From assembly GCA_035610365.1 (NCBI GenBank), contig CM069433.1:60440487-60504486 (forward strand): DNA of 64,000 nucleotides, given 5' to 3'. This DNA is from Aquatica leii. Its lineage: Eukaryota; Arthropoda; Insecta; Coleoptera; Lampyridae. Made by a program: the position numbers and the translations under genes. Positions 1-12,599 of the stretch are shown piece after piece. Each line of letters opens with the position of its first letter. The stretch's first letter is position 1. The notes under the pieces are model-generated. The model was not told the origin of the DNA. It made no database searches and saw nothing but the letters and a program-made list of their open reading frames with translations.

Positions 1-1790
1 TTAGAATTCTGCTTGTTTTATTTGTAAAACTCATATGGTAGGGTAAATAAGCGGAGTAACGGAGTGGCGGTACGTCATTATTGACTTTTAGATTGGCTGT
101 CTTATCTATTCTGTTCTAGGGGCTGTTTTATTTTGCTTTCAAAGATTTTTGTTATCCGACATTCGTATAGTTTTTTTTAAATGTATGTAAAGTCTGTACT
201 AAACTGCTGTTATTTGCTAATTCTATAGTAAACTGGATGTTATCGTATGTAATTTAGATGTCGTATGTAGTTAAGATGTCGAAAGAACTGATTTAGCTGA
301 TCTTTGCTATGACGCCATATAGCAAAACTATCATGATTATGTCTAAACCAATATTTTGGTTTTTGGTTTTGTTAACATGCCAGTAAAAAATAGTTATAAC
401 AATTTGGGAATTCCTTCTTTGTGTATTTAGGTATACTGTAGAGTTGTGGCATAATAGGATTTCTGACAATTAAAGCTTGTTTTTTCGTAATTTCTATAGT
501 GCTGAATTTTAGAAGACTCGTCAACAAAATTGTTTAAACGTGCTCTCATTAACTATATCTGTTTTTAATTAATTTGTTTTATGGGTTACAACTGTTTACA
601 AGACTAAATAGATTAACACAGCACTTTCTTAAATAGTTATAATAATTCTTAAGCTTAAGGTATAAAAAAACTGCAAATGTTAGTTGTCTTTGTTACGTTG
701 AGTTATCAATCTAATACACAACGCATTATTTTTTTATTATTATTATTTTAAGTACACAATGGTTACTGTATATATATATTTTAGAAATTTTAAACTCTAT
801 CTATACAAATAAGAATAAGTTTAAGACGTTGAGTTATCTCCATTTATATGAAAAACGCGCAAACAAAAATTATAGTACGAAATCTATCGGTCTACATTAT
901 TTAGAAACATTCATACTACTCCTGTGTTTTGTTATATAATACGCTTCCGGCTACAATAAAATTTTCTTTAAAACTTAAGTTGTAGCGGTATTTTAAAATA
1001 TACACATTTTTAACTTCGTTTTTATAGTCTATAATTTAGACTATCTGATACTTTAGTTAAAAATATATTTTTAAGTATTTGCAGCTTTACATATACGTAT
1101 ACTTAAAATTATTTACATATATTTTAGATATTTTTCTATATCTTTATTTCTTTTAGTTTATTAAGTATTATAAATATATAATTCATAATCTTGGTAACTG
1201 TTAAAAATATACTATGCACGATATTTAGACAAAGAAAAATACATTGTATATATTGTTTAGAAACTGCTACAACAACAATAATATATGGTAAACCAACAAG
1301 CAATTTATAATAATAACGACGGCAATTGTAAATGCGAGTAAATTTTCTACACTATATATAGAATTCAAATGCTTTACAAAAGAAATGTTTTTCGTATATA
1401 AGGAAATAGAAATTTTTACACCTTAACAAGAACAAGTTGGAAATACACTACTAAAACTTAAACAAATTTCAGTAAACACGTTTGGAAACTAATAGTTTTA
1501 TAAATGTTTATTTGCGTCGTATAGAGCTCTCAAAATTTGATAATTCTTTAGAAGATTGACCTACTTTTTAAAACTTGTTTAGCACTTTTATACACGACAA
1601 TAGTTCGTTATCAAACAGAGAGATTTCAATACTTAATGTCTACTTTGTCAAAAGGCAACTATCGATCAAATTAATGAAATTGATCGTTGGGATTTTACTT
1701 TGTTTAATTAATTGTTTCCGAAATTTGATTCTGACACTGGTCAATGATTTGAATAAAGTCATGCTCAAACGCAGGTTTCAACGTTTGAAT
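1..1790. other. AT-rich DNA without a recognisable gene
   Basis: Both strands are rich in A and T homopolymer runs and stop codons in all frames. The open frame at 1575-1796 has no motif I recognise and ordinary AT-rich composition, so I do not call it a gene. Confidence 0.6.
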
Positions 1791-1799
1791 GCTTAGATA

Positions 1800-4020
1800 C
1801 TTCTTTAGCGCTTTAGAAACAAATTCGTTTAGTAGTAGTATTAGTTTAGTAAAATTTTGTAGTGGCTTTCAAGATCATTCAAAATATAGTAAGTCAGAAT
1901 TGTCGTTTGCTGCCACAACCGACCAATCGTCCGTCAGTCTCGCTGTTCGTACTGTAAGAAACTATCGCATTTTATTTGTCGCAGTAGTTTTGCTGGTCTA
2001 AAACCTCATAATTGTTATATCGCGGTCAAATGCGACTTTGTTTGAAATTTTTGAGTCCCACGCATCACGTTAAATCTTGCAGTTCAAAAGCCACTAATCG
2101 GCATTGTTCATTTTCCAGCATTTGTTGCATTTTTTATAAAAACTGAATTTTGCCGCTTCCAAGAATCTTTGCATATGGCGATAGATTTTACGGGCACTTT
2201 TATAGTCTTGATCTCAAGTAGGAGATCCACTAAGGGTAGTCTTACAATAACGCTCCTAGCTACGGTGTGTTTTGAAGTTCACGATCAGGAAGTAAGTTGA
2301 AACATAGTCAAATAATTTTACTTGTTCGAAACTTCCAAGTGTAGCAATTCCTGAACAACATCGGTTTAGTAACATGAATTTGGTAATATTGATCTTCTCT
2401 TAGGTGCTGATGTATTTTCAGTTGTTGTTTGTAGTGGTCTTTTGCGTTATGAACACGGGGATGGCAAAATCGATGGATCAGTCACCATGAAAACAATTCT
2501 TAGTTTTGCCTTAATGGTCATGTGGACTGCAGTACTGTTACACAATCGCATTTGTTTCTTGCTTTATCAGAGCCTAATTTTTTTGGCACGTCAAAGATCT
2601 GCACAACAGATGTCTTTTTCCAATTGAGAGGCAGCATGCAGAAATTTTTTTTGTTAGTACGCGTACTGAAGACCATTTGGGTTGTTTTGTAGTTTTGTTT
2701 TCGTTTAAGAACATAGAATCGATGCCTGTTTTTGAAGGTCGTCTTTTATCACTTGAACGTTGTTTATCGTTGAACGTTTTCGTATGAGAAAATACTTCTT
2801 GTACATGAAATATTCTCTTCACTCAAGCACATATCGTTGATTTCCTCAACCATGAAATCAAATAGTTTGAAGAGTTATTACATACCACATCATTCTATTT
2901 TTAAACTAAATAATGCATCGCCTAAAATTTTAGTAATATTTAATGGATCAGCCAAGGACTACAAAGGTGTTTCACTCAATGATGCATTTTTTTGCTAGAC
3001 CAAAGCTCTAAACTGATGTAGGTTTAATTTTGCTATGCTTTCGTTGATACTATTTCGTCTTCAGTTGTGATGTACGTCAATAATTTTGCCAAACGGTAGT
3101 TTTGCCTTTGTATAGAAAATTTCAGTTGATTCTTTTACGGTTTTTGCCCGCGGAACCCATACAAACGTATCAATTAAACACAGTTACTTATGACTCAAAA
3201 TCTTTTTTTTCTTGCAATTTGCACGTTGTGGCAGTTGACACAGGAAGACAAAAAAAAATCCCCTCGGTTCACAAGGAATCATTAGCAATTTGTACGTTGC
3301 TGACTTCGCATGTATTACAAAAATAGTCTCCTAACATTGTCTATCAACTTTATTTTATTTGACACAAATGCTGATGTTATGTTTGAAATTGTACGTTTAA
3401 AGTGGAATGCTTCTATATAGATTCGTTTTAGTACAAAATTACACCAATAGATTTACTCTGCATTAAAAGAGCTATTTTGTCGGAAATCGTATAGAATTGT
3501 GATCTTTTAGGTTTTCTTTGTATACTCACATTTTCTTGTAAAACGATTGATATAGCACCTGTGACTTCTAATAGGTTTAAATTAGGGCACAGAATCCCCT
3601 GACGATGTTCGTCATTAGCAGAAAAAGTATAAATTTTCACTGGTTGCACACACGTTGTATAAAGCCGTCATCGTTCTTTGAATGTTCTTTGCGTGAATTT
3701 TGTATATTGTTTTCAATGGCTAAATTGAAGGTTGCATCATTAAAAAGATTATCTACCTCTTGTTCAGAGTTGTTGGCAGCAGTGTTATTATCAATCGTTG
3801 TTCCATTTATCTAACAGCTAGTATAGACATAAAACAAATTACTGCTTGGAGTGATTTTCAAATAGCATTGTTTTGGATACGTTCATGTCCACATCGGTAG
3901 AAGACTTTTATTGCAAATTTCGTTTTACACATCCAAGGAATTGTATCTTCAAACCAACGTCTTAAGAAACCAAGCTTCTTTGGTTTATGATGGATCTCAA
4001 AACATAGTCCTTCGACACGG
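1800..4020 (-). mobile_element. Weak BEL/Pao-like LTR retrotransposon fossil
   Basis: This stretch is less AT-rich than its flanks and looks like old coding sequence. Read on the minus strand, the part near 2.2-2.35 kb contains the phrase SVIVRLPL, preceded by HTVA. This resembles the start of the BEL/Pao reverse transcriptase region (HSR..GR.VVRLPF in typical members). The segment near 3.2 kb has a cysteine-rich patch in the place a gag zinc knuckle would take. The fossil is heavily broken, so the family call is tentative and the ends are not visible. It is separate from the clearer BEL/Pao fossil at 8.2-9.4 kb, because the order of parts does not fit a single copy. Confidence 0.25.
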
Positions 4021-4039
4021 ATAATTAATCTTTTTTTTT

Positions 4040-5680
4040 ATTTACTGTTTACTAGATGCATTAATGAGTTTTTAATACTTGTAAATACATTTAGTTGTAC
4101 GCATTGATTTGTATGTTTACATTGGTGAACAAGTATAGTCTTGTGTTTGTTTACATTTGGGTAAATTAGCGTTTGTTGTTGCGTTACCGTACTCGTACGG
4201 TGCATTTCTTTTATTACCGTTATTGTACGGTGCATTTGTTGTTTGAATCTTGCTCATTGAAATAATAGTAGGTTCTGCTTGGCAGTTAATTATAGGTTAA
4301 TACCTGTGACTCTAGTTTTTAGTATTTCTCTTTTTTTAAATTATGCATTTATGTATTATTAAAATATTATAACTTATTGTATTTTTACTACTATGTTTGG
4401 TTATATAACTACTGGTTTCTAGTTGATTTAATTTACTTGTTTTGTTTGTTACAAGATACTTTAATTTTTTAGTTTTAATTTTGGTTTATTTATGTTTACT
4501 GTCTGATATGCGCTTATTTTTGTTCGAACTATTGTAATAGTCATACCTAATTTTTTGTTTTGGATTACCTGGCAGCAACTTGACAAAAGTGATATATTTA
4601 TTATTGCTGTTATCGTTATTAATTCATTTTTGAAATGAAACTAATTGGATATTTAGAACAAGAAAATTTCAACATCGTAACCTTAACCTACGCAAAAAAA
4701 TGGATAGGTTACATTGAAAATAGACCATGAACATATGTTAATTCGCAAGTAGTGTATTATAAAAACAGAAAGCGTATATATGTATAAAAAAGATTTGATT
4801 CTAATACAAACAGGATGCTGATTGACATAAAATTGTTATGATTATTGTTACCGTTCAAACCAACACCATAAAATTATTTATTGAACAATGACAAAGTTTG
4901 AATTAGTTAAAACTATTGACTAAAAATGGAGCACATACATATAATCACAATAGATAAAATTTTATTTTATTTATTTTCTTAAAATAAAAACACTTATTTT
5001 TAATGTAGTAATCAGAAAAAAAAGTTATCTCAAATTGAAGACTTATACTCTCTTGAATATTTTTACTAGATTCAATTAAAGCTGGTTTCAAACTAAGAGA
5101 ATTATATTATATTAAGATTTTTCAGTTTGTTAATACAGGTAACTTATTTTTTTAGGAATAGCTCTTGTTTTAAAGAAATGTCATAGAAATAATGCAATGA
5201 GTTCTAAAAACAAAGAAAACTATGCACTTCAATGTATAAAACAAAAATTAAAACCATAGAAACATTGATGTTCTAAAATGAAGAAATTTATTTTATTTTG
5301 AGAGTTGTACTTTTAGATAATGCTATGCAGCTACGTGACCGCGTTATCATCTTTGCCTCGAATTGAATGTGTGTATGCATCGTGTGAAAAAGATTAATTT
5401 AATGTATAGCATTTTTATATTAAGATTGTTGTGATTCGTATTTATGTACTGTCTATTGTGCAAATTGTGCGGTGTATTTAGAACGTTTGTACATTTGGCT
5501 TGTTTGGACTCGAAGGATTTTATAAGAATTGGGGACCCTTAAAAGAAATTATCTAGAACTACCTACTACAAGTATGTATTGGAATCGCTTTCTTTTTTTA
5601 TTAGTGTAAATTTTAACGTGTTATTTTAATGGTGTAATGTTTGACTGTCAATTTTTTTAATTTTAACTTTGTATTTCATT
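4040..5680. other. AT-rich DNA, nothing recognised
   Basis: I see no motif-bearing reading frame, terminal repeat or RNA gene here. The minus-strand frame at 4038-4235 consists of short imperfect repeats rich in Thr, His and Gln and is probably spurious; a short unit around tgttaccgta/ttattaccgt recurs at 4190-4240. Confidence 0.5.
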
Positions 5681-5687
5681 TATACAG

Positions 5688-5759
5688 AATAATTATCCTT
5701 GTGTGTTGGCGTTATGGAATCCTGGACCTACTGGTACTGCAATTTCAAAAGCCGCATAG
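5688..5759 (+). CDS. Possible terminal exon of an unidentified host gene
   Basis: A strong 3' splice site (pyrimidine-rich tract then tttatacag) ends at 5687. It is followed by a patch that is clearly richer in G+C than its surroundings, about 5690-5830. In one frame it reads NNYPCVLALWNPGPTG and on to a TAG at 5757-5759. The same frame stays open after that TAG for 20 more codons (KLVHQPEFNSLNAEDVKNL) up to TGA at 5820, so the real coding end is uncertain. I do not recognise the protein. An ATG-led frame from 5699 overlaps in another phase and looks less protein-like. This could be the last exon of a large plus-strand gene, or a decayed exon. Confidence 0.33.
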   Translation, partial: NNYPCVLALWNPGPTGTAISKAA

Positions 5760-5894
5760 AAATTGGTACACCAGCCAGAGTTCAACTCACTAAATGCAGA
5801 AGATGTCAAAAATCTTTACTGATGCTTCTCCAAAAAGAAAAGTGCAGTTATTTTTGTAAAATTCATTTATTTTTTATAACAATTTATAACACTC

Positions 5895-5897
<3 letters not shown>

Positions 5898-5928
<31 letters not shown>
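5898..5928. repeat. (AT)n microsatellite
   Basis: About 15 uninterrupted AT dinucleotides lie just downstream of the candidate exon. Confidence 0.95.
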
Positions 5929-5931
<3 letters not shown>

Positions 5932-5949
5932 ATGTCTAATTAAAATTTA

Positions 5950-8150
5950 AATAGAAGTTTTTTATTTCTATTCTGCTTTCACATAAACATTAACTTTTAA
6001 GTCAAATTACAGTGAAGATTAAATTAACAAACTCACGTACACAAACTAAATAAATATGTCTTTAGTTATAAACCAGATGAATTTGATTTAAACATTCAGA
6101 TACTCAATAAATTGTATATGATAGATCAAATTAAATACCTTGTACATTAAAACAAGAGAACCAGGACTTTGAAACGATCATTGCTAGCATTGAAATGAGA
6201 ATATCAAACTATCTTGTTTTGAAATTCTAATTTTTTTATTGTTAGTAAATATCTGTAAGGAAACGCTTTACTTGTTTTAAGAAAATAAGTCTTAGAATTA
6301 TATGAAAGTCACTATTTACTCAAAATAAAGTAATTTACCTTAAATCGAGAGAATTTTTTTTGTGATAATTTTTTTCTTTTTTTATTGTATTTTATTTAAC
6401 AATTTATATAAACAGAAAACTGCACGCGTTTTTTATCCTCCTAAACAATACTCGAATAAACTTTAAAAGATGAAAGTATACAAAGAAGCCACAGATACTT
6501 TAATACCACTAATTGCATACTTTTGTAGTAAGTATTAAGTCACTTTCCTTGATGTTTTTATTTACGTCATGTCAAAAGATTGTTGCAATTAATACAAAAA
6601 GAAACTAATAACCGTAAGGTATAAAACTAAAACATTCTAATATTTTTTTATCTTAATTAATTAAAATTTTATTTTACAAATGAACCTATTTATTTACTAA
6701 ACTTGATAATAACTTTGATATATAAAGTAACATTGTAGTTAATATCTTCATTAATTGTAACTATGCATAAGTTAGTGTTTAGAATGTCTTAACTTAATGA
6801 TTTATATAAATAGCCGTAACAAAAATTGTTAGCATTTTATTAATTGATTGCGCGCGTATGTGGATTAATAAAACAGTACTTTAAACGATACATTTAAAAA
6901 CACTATTTCATAAAGCAATACACAACATGCAAAAAAACTTATAAAAAAATTAATGTGTTTTTAGTTTAGTGACAGTTTAGAGTTGTTACATCCGCAGGTG
7001 TAGAACTGTAGCCTGAAAGTTGCGGTTCACAGCTGCGAGCGGATTTACAGCCGAGTAGAGCTTAGCTCAAGGCTGCCACAGCAGTAAAGTGTCCCCGAAT
7101 TTCCCTCATTTTATGATCATTCTATGCAGACTCCTAGATATTTCTCACTGTAAAAGGAAATGGACTGTCACTATATCACTTTGGATTTGATATGCTTTCC
7201 AACTCGCATTTAAATGGTACATACAGAACCTATTAACATTATATATTTATACGAGAACATATAGCTGAGGTTCAGTATTGATATTTTATACAATTGTATG
7301 TGTATTTAATTTTTTAAAAAACGCACATATTAATAATATTAAACATTGTTTGATAAATAAATTTATGTTAATATTAAACTTTACTACGTTTTAAATAAAA
7401 TTACTAATATAAAAAATGAACTTTAAAATTAACACTTGGAAATATTTTTATTAAAAAATAGTGTTACACAGAAAAACATTATTATATAATCAGCTACGCA
7501 TTAACAACATTTGGTGTACACATCTAGAATAATAATTCAATTAATTAATTTTGTATGCAATACTACCTTATTCTAAATATATTGTTTTTTATTTTTTTTT
7601 TTGTAAATTATATAAAACATTATTATTAAAGTACAATCAGAAAGTAAACCATGTTTATGTACAACTTTGGGTTTATTATTATGGTTTAGGATAAATGTAC
7701 AAAAATGTTATATATTTTTTTGTTAATTATTAATCTTATTAGACCAAAAATATGTTTAAAAAAAATAAAAGTATTTTTAATAACAAAATACATAAATCAT
7801 TTTAATATAACATTTATTTTTAGAATAAGAAACAAAACAGGGATGGTATGTGGCGCTTATAAGGTAGTTGTTAATTACTCTAGTTCGAAAAACAAAACGG
7901 ACTGTAGATTTACATATTTAAATTTATTTTTATTAAACATACGTTAAACATGAGAGTAACAAACTTAATGATAAACTTAAAACTATTGCAAATTAAAAGA
8001 AAATATTACTTGTTAGTGGATTGGTAGAAAAACTAACGAGTTTTGTTCTAACCAATGGTAACGAAAGTCGCGGATTACATAGACAATAGCGGTAATTTTA
8101 GGAATTTCAATTATTCTATTTGCTAAATTTTAGTGATAGATTGTCTTTGC
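5950..8150. other. AT-rich DNA with one G+C-richer island
   Basis: Most of this stretch has no feature. The segment about 6975-7110 is unusually G+C-rich for the window and contains repeated ggatt/cagctgcgagcgg-type words, but I see no open frame, tRNA fold or known repeat in it. The open frame at 7705-7947 is Ile/Leu/Lys-rich low-complexity translation. The lower part, below 8157, probably includes the LTR of the BEL/Pao fossil next to it. Confidence 0.5.
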
Positions 8151-8157
8151 TTCAACA

Positions 8158-9430
8158 TGCCGCCGCCCTAGAGACAATGTGGCTTAATTTATTTCAAGAT
8201 CACTTATTGTTTAATTTAAAACACAATATTGTATAAGAAAAAATATATTTACATATAAGTATCTTATATTAAACACTTCTATCATTGTTTATTTGATTTG
8301 AAAAACAAATACACTTTAAGCGATATTTTGACAACACCATCGCTGGTTTCACGTTGCACAACCCGAGGATTATTATCACTTCCTAGATTTTATTCGGCAA
8401 AGTCTTCCCTTAAAAGGACGTACATTATTCTCTTTGAGAATTGAGTATTACCATAGTTTCAGGTTCAACTGAATTGGTTTCCTTCAATTTTTTTCCGACT
8501 TGCAATTCAGAAACCTATACTTTTGACTATTTTTTCCATTCCATTTTTCTTGTCTTTCAAATTTGGAAAGCTTGTTGTTGTTGATGTTTTACATACTTGG
8601 TTCTGGTAGCGCCGTTAAACTTTGTCAAATTAAGAATTTCCCAGGGGTTGAAGTTAACAAGTCATGAGGATTAAGAAATTAAGGCATGCTTGAATTTGGG
8701 AGCACACTGTATTAAATTCCTCATAGGCAAGGGAACATTGTCGACTACTCTCTTAAAAAATGATACTTTAAACTCTTAACACTCGCTTTCCAAATACATC
8801 ACATATGAAGCAATTTACTAGGGACAAAATGACACAAAATACGTTCCCCTTGCAGTTGAGTTAGAAATTCGTCACTCAAATTTGTAATAAATGTTTGTAG
8901 TTTTGAGTGAACTCCTTTGAAATTAGTTGCGTTATCTGAATAAATATTTTTACTGTACCTTTACGAGCCACGAATCTCTTTAAAGCCGCTAAAAACTTCT
9001 TGGACGTTAAGTCGTTAACAAGTTCTATATGAACTGCTTTTGTTACAAAACAAATAAAAATACATACGTAAACCTTAGTGAGTTTAAAATTTCTAGTATT
9101 TCAATCGCGCAATTTAAAGGGACAACAGTAATCTACGCCGCCGCTATTGAAAAATGGCTTAGCAGGTATTACACGTTGGTGTGGCAACTCGGTCATTAAA
9201 TGATTTGGATCTTTGGGTTTCACAAAAAACCAAGTGACGCATTTGTGTTCTACCTTCTTTGTTCAATTTCTACTACCTAAAATCCAATAGCATTTTTGTA
9301 GAAATGCAAATACTACATACTATTGTTGATCTTTATATCATTATTAGACGCATTTCATTATGCCGTGAACTGTGACCTCGAGTCGAAAATCGGAACTAAT
9401 ATACTAGAAGTCAAAAATTTGACAAATCTA
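8158..9430 (-). mobile_element. BEL/Pao LTR retrotransposon fossil, 3' part of pol
   Basis: Read on the minus strand this is the end of a BEL/Pao pol region. In order from high to low coordinates I see: the integrase zinc-binding segment (YWILGSRN, then HKCVTWFFVKPKDPNHL near 9.2-9.3 kb); the hallmark RVIPAKPFFNSGGVDYC near 9.13 kb; the integrase core with HIELVNDLTSKKFLAALKRF (about 8.96-9.04 kb) and SDNATNFKG; and the C-terminal domain with VRPFKGRL near 8.4 kb. A purine-rich tract and the sequence TGTTGAAGC follow near 8157-8175, which is how BEL LTRs often begin. The 3' LTR would then run to lower coordinates, but I cannot place its far end. Gag and reverse transcriptase are not seen next to it. 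The copy is broken, with multiple breaks, and looks old. Confidence 0.8.
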
Positions 9431-9439
9431 TCTGAATTC

Positions 9440-10495
9440 CAAAAACGTTAGTCTATTTAAGAGGCACTCACGTCAATAAAAATTAAAAATAATCAGATAT
9501 TTACTTATTAAATAAAAATTAATTTATTTTTAATAAGACCTAAAGACTTATTAACAACAAATACAACGATAGAAACAAAGATAGGTTAGAAAAAATGTAC
9601 CGGCGAATGTTTGTAAGACGGATAATAACAATATTTTGACATATAGATACTACAGCGCTACAGATCTTGAAAGACGTCTACAATCTATACTAAATACGTA
9701 AGCAAAGACGTAAGTAGTAATTAACCAAAAAATATACTCTGCTAATCAATTTACTTATTTAGATATGTTAACGTTTTATCGTAACAGTTTCTGCTCTTGG
9801 CTACAGTTTTTCAATTTCGAAATAACTTATTATGTGCCTACACACAAATACGACCGGTTTTCGTATAATTTAATACAATTGGTTTTACCATGAACATTTT
9901 TTAAAAATATGCCTATTTGGAAACTCATACAAACTTCATACAAAAGTTGCGATTAGAAGAAAATTAAGAAGTGAAAATACTAGTTATCAATATGTTTTAG
10001 ATTACTTACAAAATGCTAAAGTAAGTTGTTTATCCTTTTTTTATTACAAAGTATATTATACGGAATTACAAATAGTTTTTCAATAATTTTAATTAAATCG
10101 ATAACGTAACAAAATATAATACAGGACGTGATTGACAAATTATCGTTTTATTTGTTAATTATAAAATTTAATAATGTTTTAAAAATGAATACTTTGATTT
10201 ATCAATAAATACAAAGATAGACATCGAAACTCGTAATACAGTTTGCTCTATTACATTTTGGACATTGAAACAAAAATGTGTTAATAAACAATGAAACACT
10301 AAAATTAGTGGTAATTATAGTTGATTAAAATAAATTACACGGCCCTCATAAATGATTGGATCCCACGTGACATATATTTTAGTCAAAATTTGATTTGTAC
10401 CCTTTAAATTAAGGTAAGTAATTAATTAAAAACAATAACACATTAACAACAATACCTGTTTATTTGAAATAAAAATTGGCAATACCAATTATTTG
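9440..10495. other. AT-rich DNA, possibly element flank
   Basis: No gene is recognised. The right part, about 10330-10495, may hold the 3' untranslated end of the mariner-like element that follows, but I could not match inverted termini. Confidence 0.45.
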
Positions 10496-10499
10496 AAAT

Positions 10500-11533
10500 T
10501 TATAACCGATGTTCAAAATGTTGTCCTTCAGCTGCGATACTTGTATTAACTCTTCTTTTTAAATTTCCGAACACATTACGAAGCTCATCATCAATTTTTT
10601 GAATAGCATTAGTAACTGCATGTTCAGTCTTCAATATTGCGCAATTGATTCTTATATACTGTGTTTTTTAAATGTCCGTAAAGGTAAAAATCTGGAGACC
10701 GTGGAGGATACAACCCTTGGCTTATTATTATTTTATTGTAGAATTGTTGAATGAATTCAATTGTAGCTAGAGTAATGAGCCGTTGCATTATCTTACTGAA
10801 AGTAACCAAATTGAAGTTCGTTGTCGTCTAACTGCTCGAAAAATTGTCCCAAAATATCATGATAACGATCTGCGTTTACAGTATTGTAAAAAAATGTTGG
10901 TCCAATTATCTTTCTCCTTGACATTGCAATCTATACACCAACTTTCAAACAATGTTGTTTCCACAAAAGTGTGTGGATTTTCGGTTGGCCACGTGCGATA
11001 ATTTCGGCTATTTACATATCCACTTAAATGAAACCATGCTTCGTCCGTAAAGAAAGTTAAATCCAATAGGTCATCGTTATTTAAATGTTCATTAAACCAT
11101 TCACAAAATTGTACACGCTGCAAGAAATCAGGAGCACGTAATCCTTGATAAACCCTAACTTTGTACGGAGTCATTGAAAGGTTCTTTTTTAATGCTTTGT
11201 GGCAAGTTCCTACTGACAATCCTAAAAATGAAATGTTTGTAATTTAAAAGTAGAACTAAAAATGGTTTTATACCTGTTGCTGCAGATAATTTTGCCACCG
11301 ATTTATTTGGACTTTGTTTCATGCGATTGTGAATGTCTTCGACAACAGGTGCAGTAAGTACAGTACGCTTTCCTGTAGGGTTCTTATTGCAAATGCAAAA
11401 CTTATTTAAAAATCGATTAACTAAAACTTGTTTACGTTGTCGGAAAGCATCATAAGTAAAGTACCATCGGGATTGCGAGTACCACTTCGAAAATGCGCCA
11501 TTACAATAATGTCTTGTTCAGCGGTAAACATCG
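10500..11533 (-). pseudogene. Mariner-like (IS630-Tc1-mariner) transposase, broken
   Basis: This gene encoded a DDE/D transposase for cut-and-paste transposition. The N-terminus (MFTAEQDIIVMAHFRSG) lies at about 11530; FRQRKQVLVNRF and GKRTVLTAPVVEDIHNRM follow. A 52-bp intron (11222-11273, GT..AG on the minus strand) splits codon G in SAATG|LSVGTCHKALK. The catalytic region includes FFTDEAWFHLSGYVNSRN, where the D is the first catalytic residue, then NPHTF. Near 10.7 kb PPRSPDFYLYGHLKNTVY marks the third catalytic region, and the C-terminus ends GQHFEHRL at 10500. At least three frame changes separate these pieces (near 11.45, 10.86 and 10.64 kb), and the segment holding the second catalytic aspartate (normally QDGA..H) is damaged. 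It lies beside a second, different Tc1/mariner gene on the same strand. Confidence 0.85.
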
Positions 11534-11550
11534 TAAAATACTATTAACAT

Positions 11551-11586
11551 AAAATTACAAAAATTACAAAAATTACAAAATTACAG
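11551..11586. repeat. Short tandem repeat of an AAATTACAA-type unit
   Basis: About four imperfect 9-10 bp units lie just upstream of the mariner-like gene. Confidence 0.7.
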
Positions 11587-11773
11587 CTGTTATTCAGTGC
11601 TTACTCAAAGAAAACACAAATAGTGCTAAGTAGTTATGATAATAACTGTTTTAAAATATAAAAATAAAGAATAAAGAAAACGACGAAAAATAATACTCGA
11701 TGTAAACAAAACGCCAAACGAGAATGCCAACTAATGTTACCAATATTACTAAACGTTAACAGCTGTGGTTGCA

Positions 11774-12595
11774 CTACCAATCTAAAACAATGTTGATATT
11801 GTCTGCAGCTACATGATTTTTTAATAATGCCCATATTTTTTCAATTGGATTGAGTTCTGTATGGTAATGGGATAATTCTTAGAACAATATGTCCATGTTC
11901 TGATACTAATTTATGAACTACATAATTTATAAGCTGTGGTTTGTTTAATTGAATTTTCGCATACAACTCAACTTTTGTTTTGTATGATTCAAACAAAATA
12001 CCTCTTTCTGCTAACCACTTTTGCATTAAATCTTTCTTCCATGCAAATGTTGGATTTGGATGTACGAAAACATTATGGTATGCAGCATTGTCTAACACTG
12101 ACACTGAATTTGGTTCAATGTTAGGAAGAAATTTGTTTAACCATTTTGTAAAATTAGAAATATTCATCTCATTGTGGTAATCACCTGTTTTAAGTCCCGA
12201 CTTAAACATTAATAGGCAATTTGGAACAAATCGTTTTCGACATGGAGAATTATTATACGTTGGCCTTTTGCTACTGGTGACTTTAAACACTTGTCACTGC
12301 CATCATCCCAACTCTTCGGGACTATATGTGAGCTGTGCAAGTGTGTTTCATCACAATACACAATGTTTCGTCCTTCTTCTTTATACTGTTTTAATTTTCT
12401 CAAAAACTCGATACGTTTTGTTCTAATGCTTACTTTTTCTATTAGTTGTTTGCGATTATCTTGAGTTTTTTTCATTGAACGCCAATTTTTCGTACGAGCT
12501 TTCTAAAAGAATATAATTTTCCTTGAAAGTCAACATTTACTTCTTTCTGTAATTTTGGACTTTCTTTGTCAATAGTTTTTCTAGGTGAAGAAAAT
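11774..12595 (-). pseudogene. DD82E/Sailor-like Tc1/mariner transposase, broken
   Basis: This transposase fragment is read on the minus strand. A linker helix region (FQGKLYSFRKLVRKIGV) is followed by KKTQDNRKQLIEKV. The first catalytic motif is NIVYCDETHLHSSH, the second SVLDNAAYHN, and the third PLPY..ELNPIEKIWALLKN (at about 11.82-11.87 kb). The spacing from the second D to the E of NPIE is about 84 residues by hand count. That is far longer than Tc1 (34) or mariner (34-41) and close to the spacing that defines the DD82E/Sailor family; between them sits an extra segment with WLAERGILFESYKTKVELY. At least three frame changes are present (near 12.48, 12.25 and 11.86 kb). The N-terminal HTH is not seen, the C-terminus stops early at LDW, and I could not find its TIRs. 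Confidence 0.82.
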
Positions 12596-12599
12596 TTAC

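Noticed and set aside
1575-2001. Two overlapping plus-strand ORFs of about 70 codons
   Set aside because: No motif, and composition suggests shadows of minus-strand decayed element sequence.
6975-7110. G+C-richer island considered as a tRNA or SINE
   Set aside because: I could not fold a cloverleaf or find A and B boxes with proper spacing.
7705-7947. 80-codon plus-strand ORF
   Set aside because: Ile/Lys/Asn-rich translation of AT-rich DNA, no splice or motif support.
8158-9430. Linking the 1.8-4.0 kb and 8.2-9.4 kb BEL/Pao-like fossils into one element
   Set aside because: On the minus strand the 3' pol part would precede the 5' part, the wrong order for a single insertion.
11936-12180. 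Plus-strand ORFs of 62 and 66 codons
   Set aside because: They lie antisense to the Sailor-like transposase and have no motif of their own.
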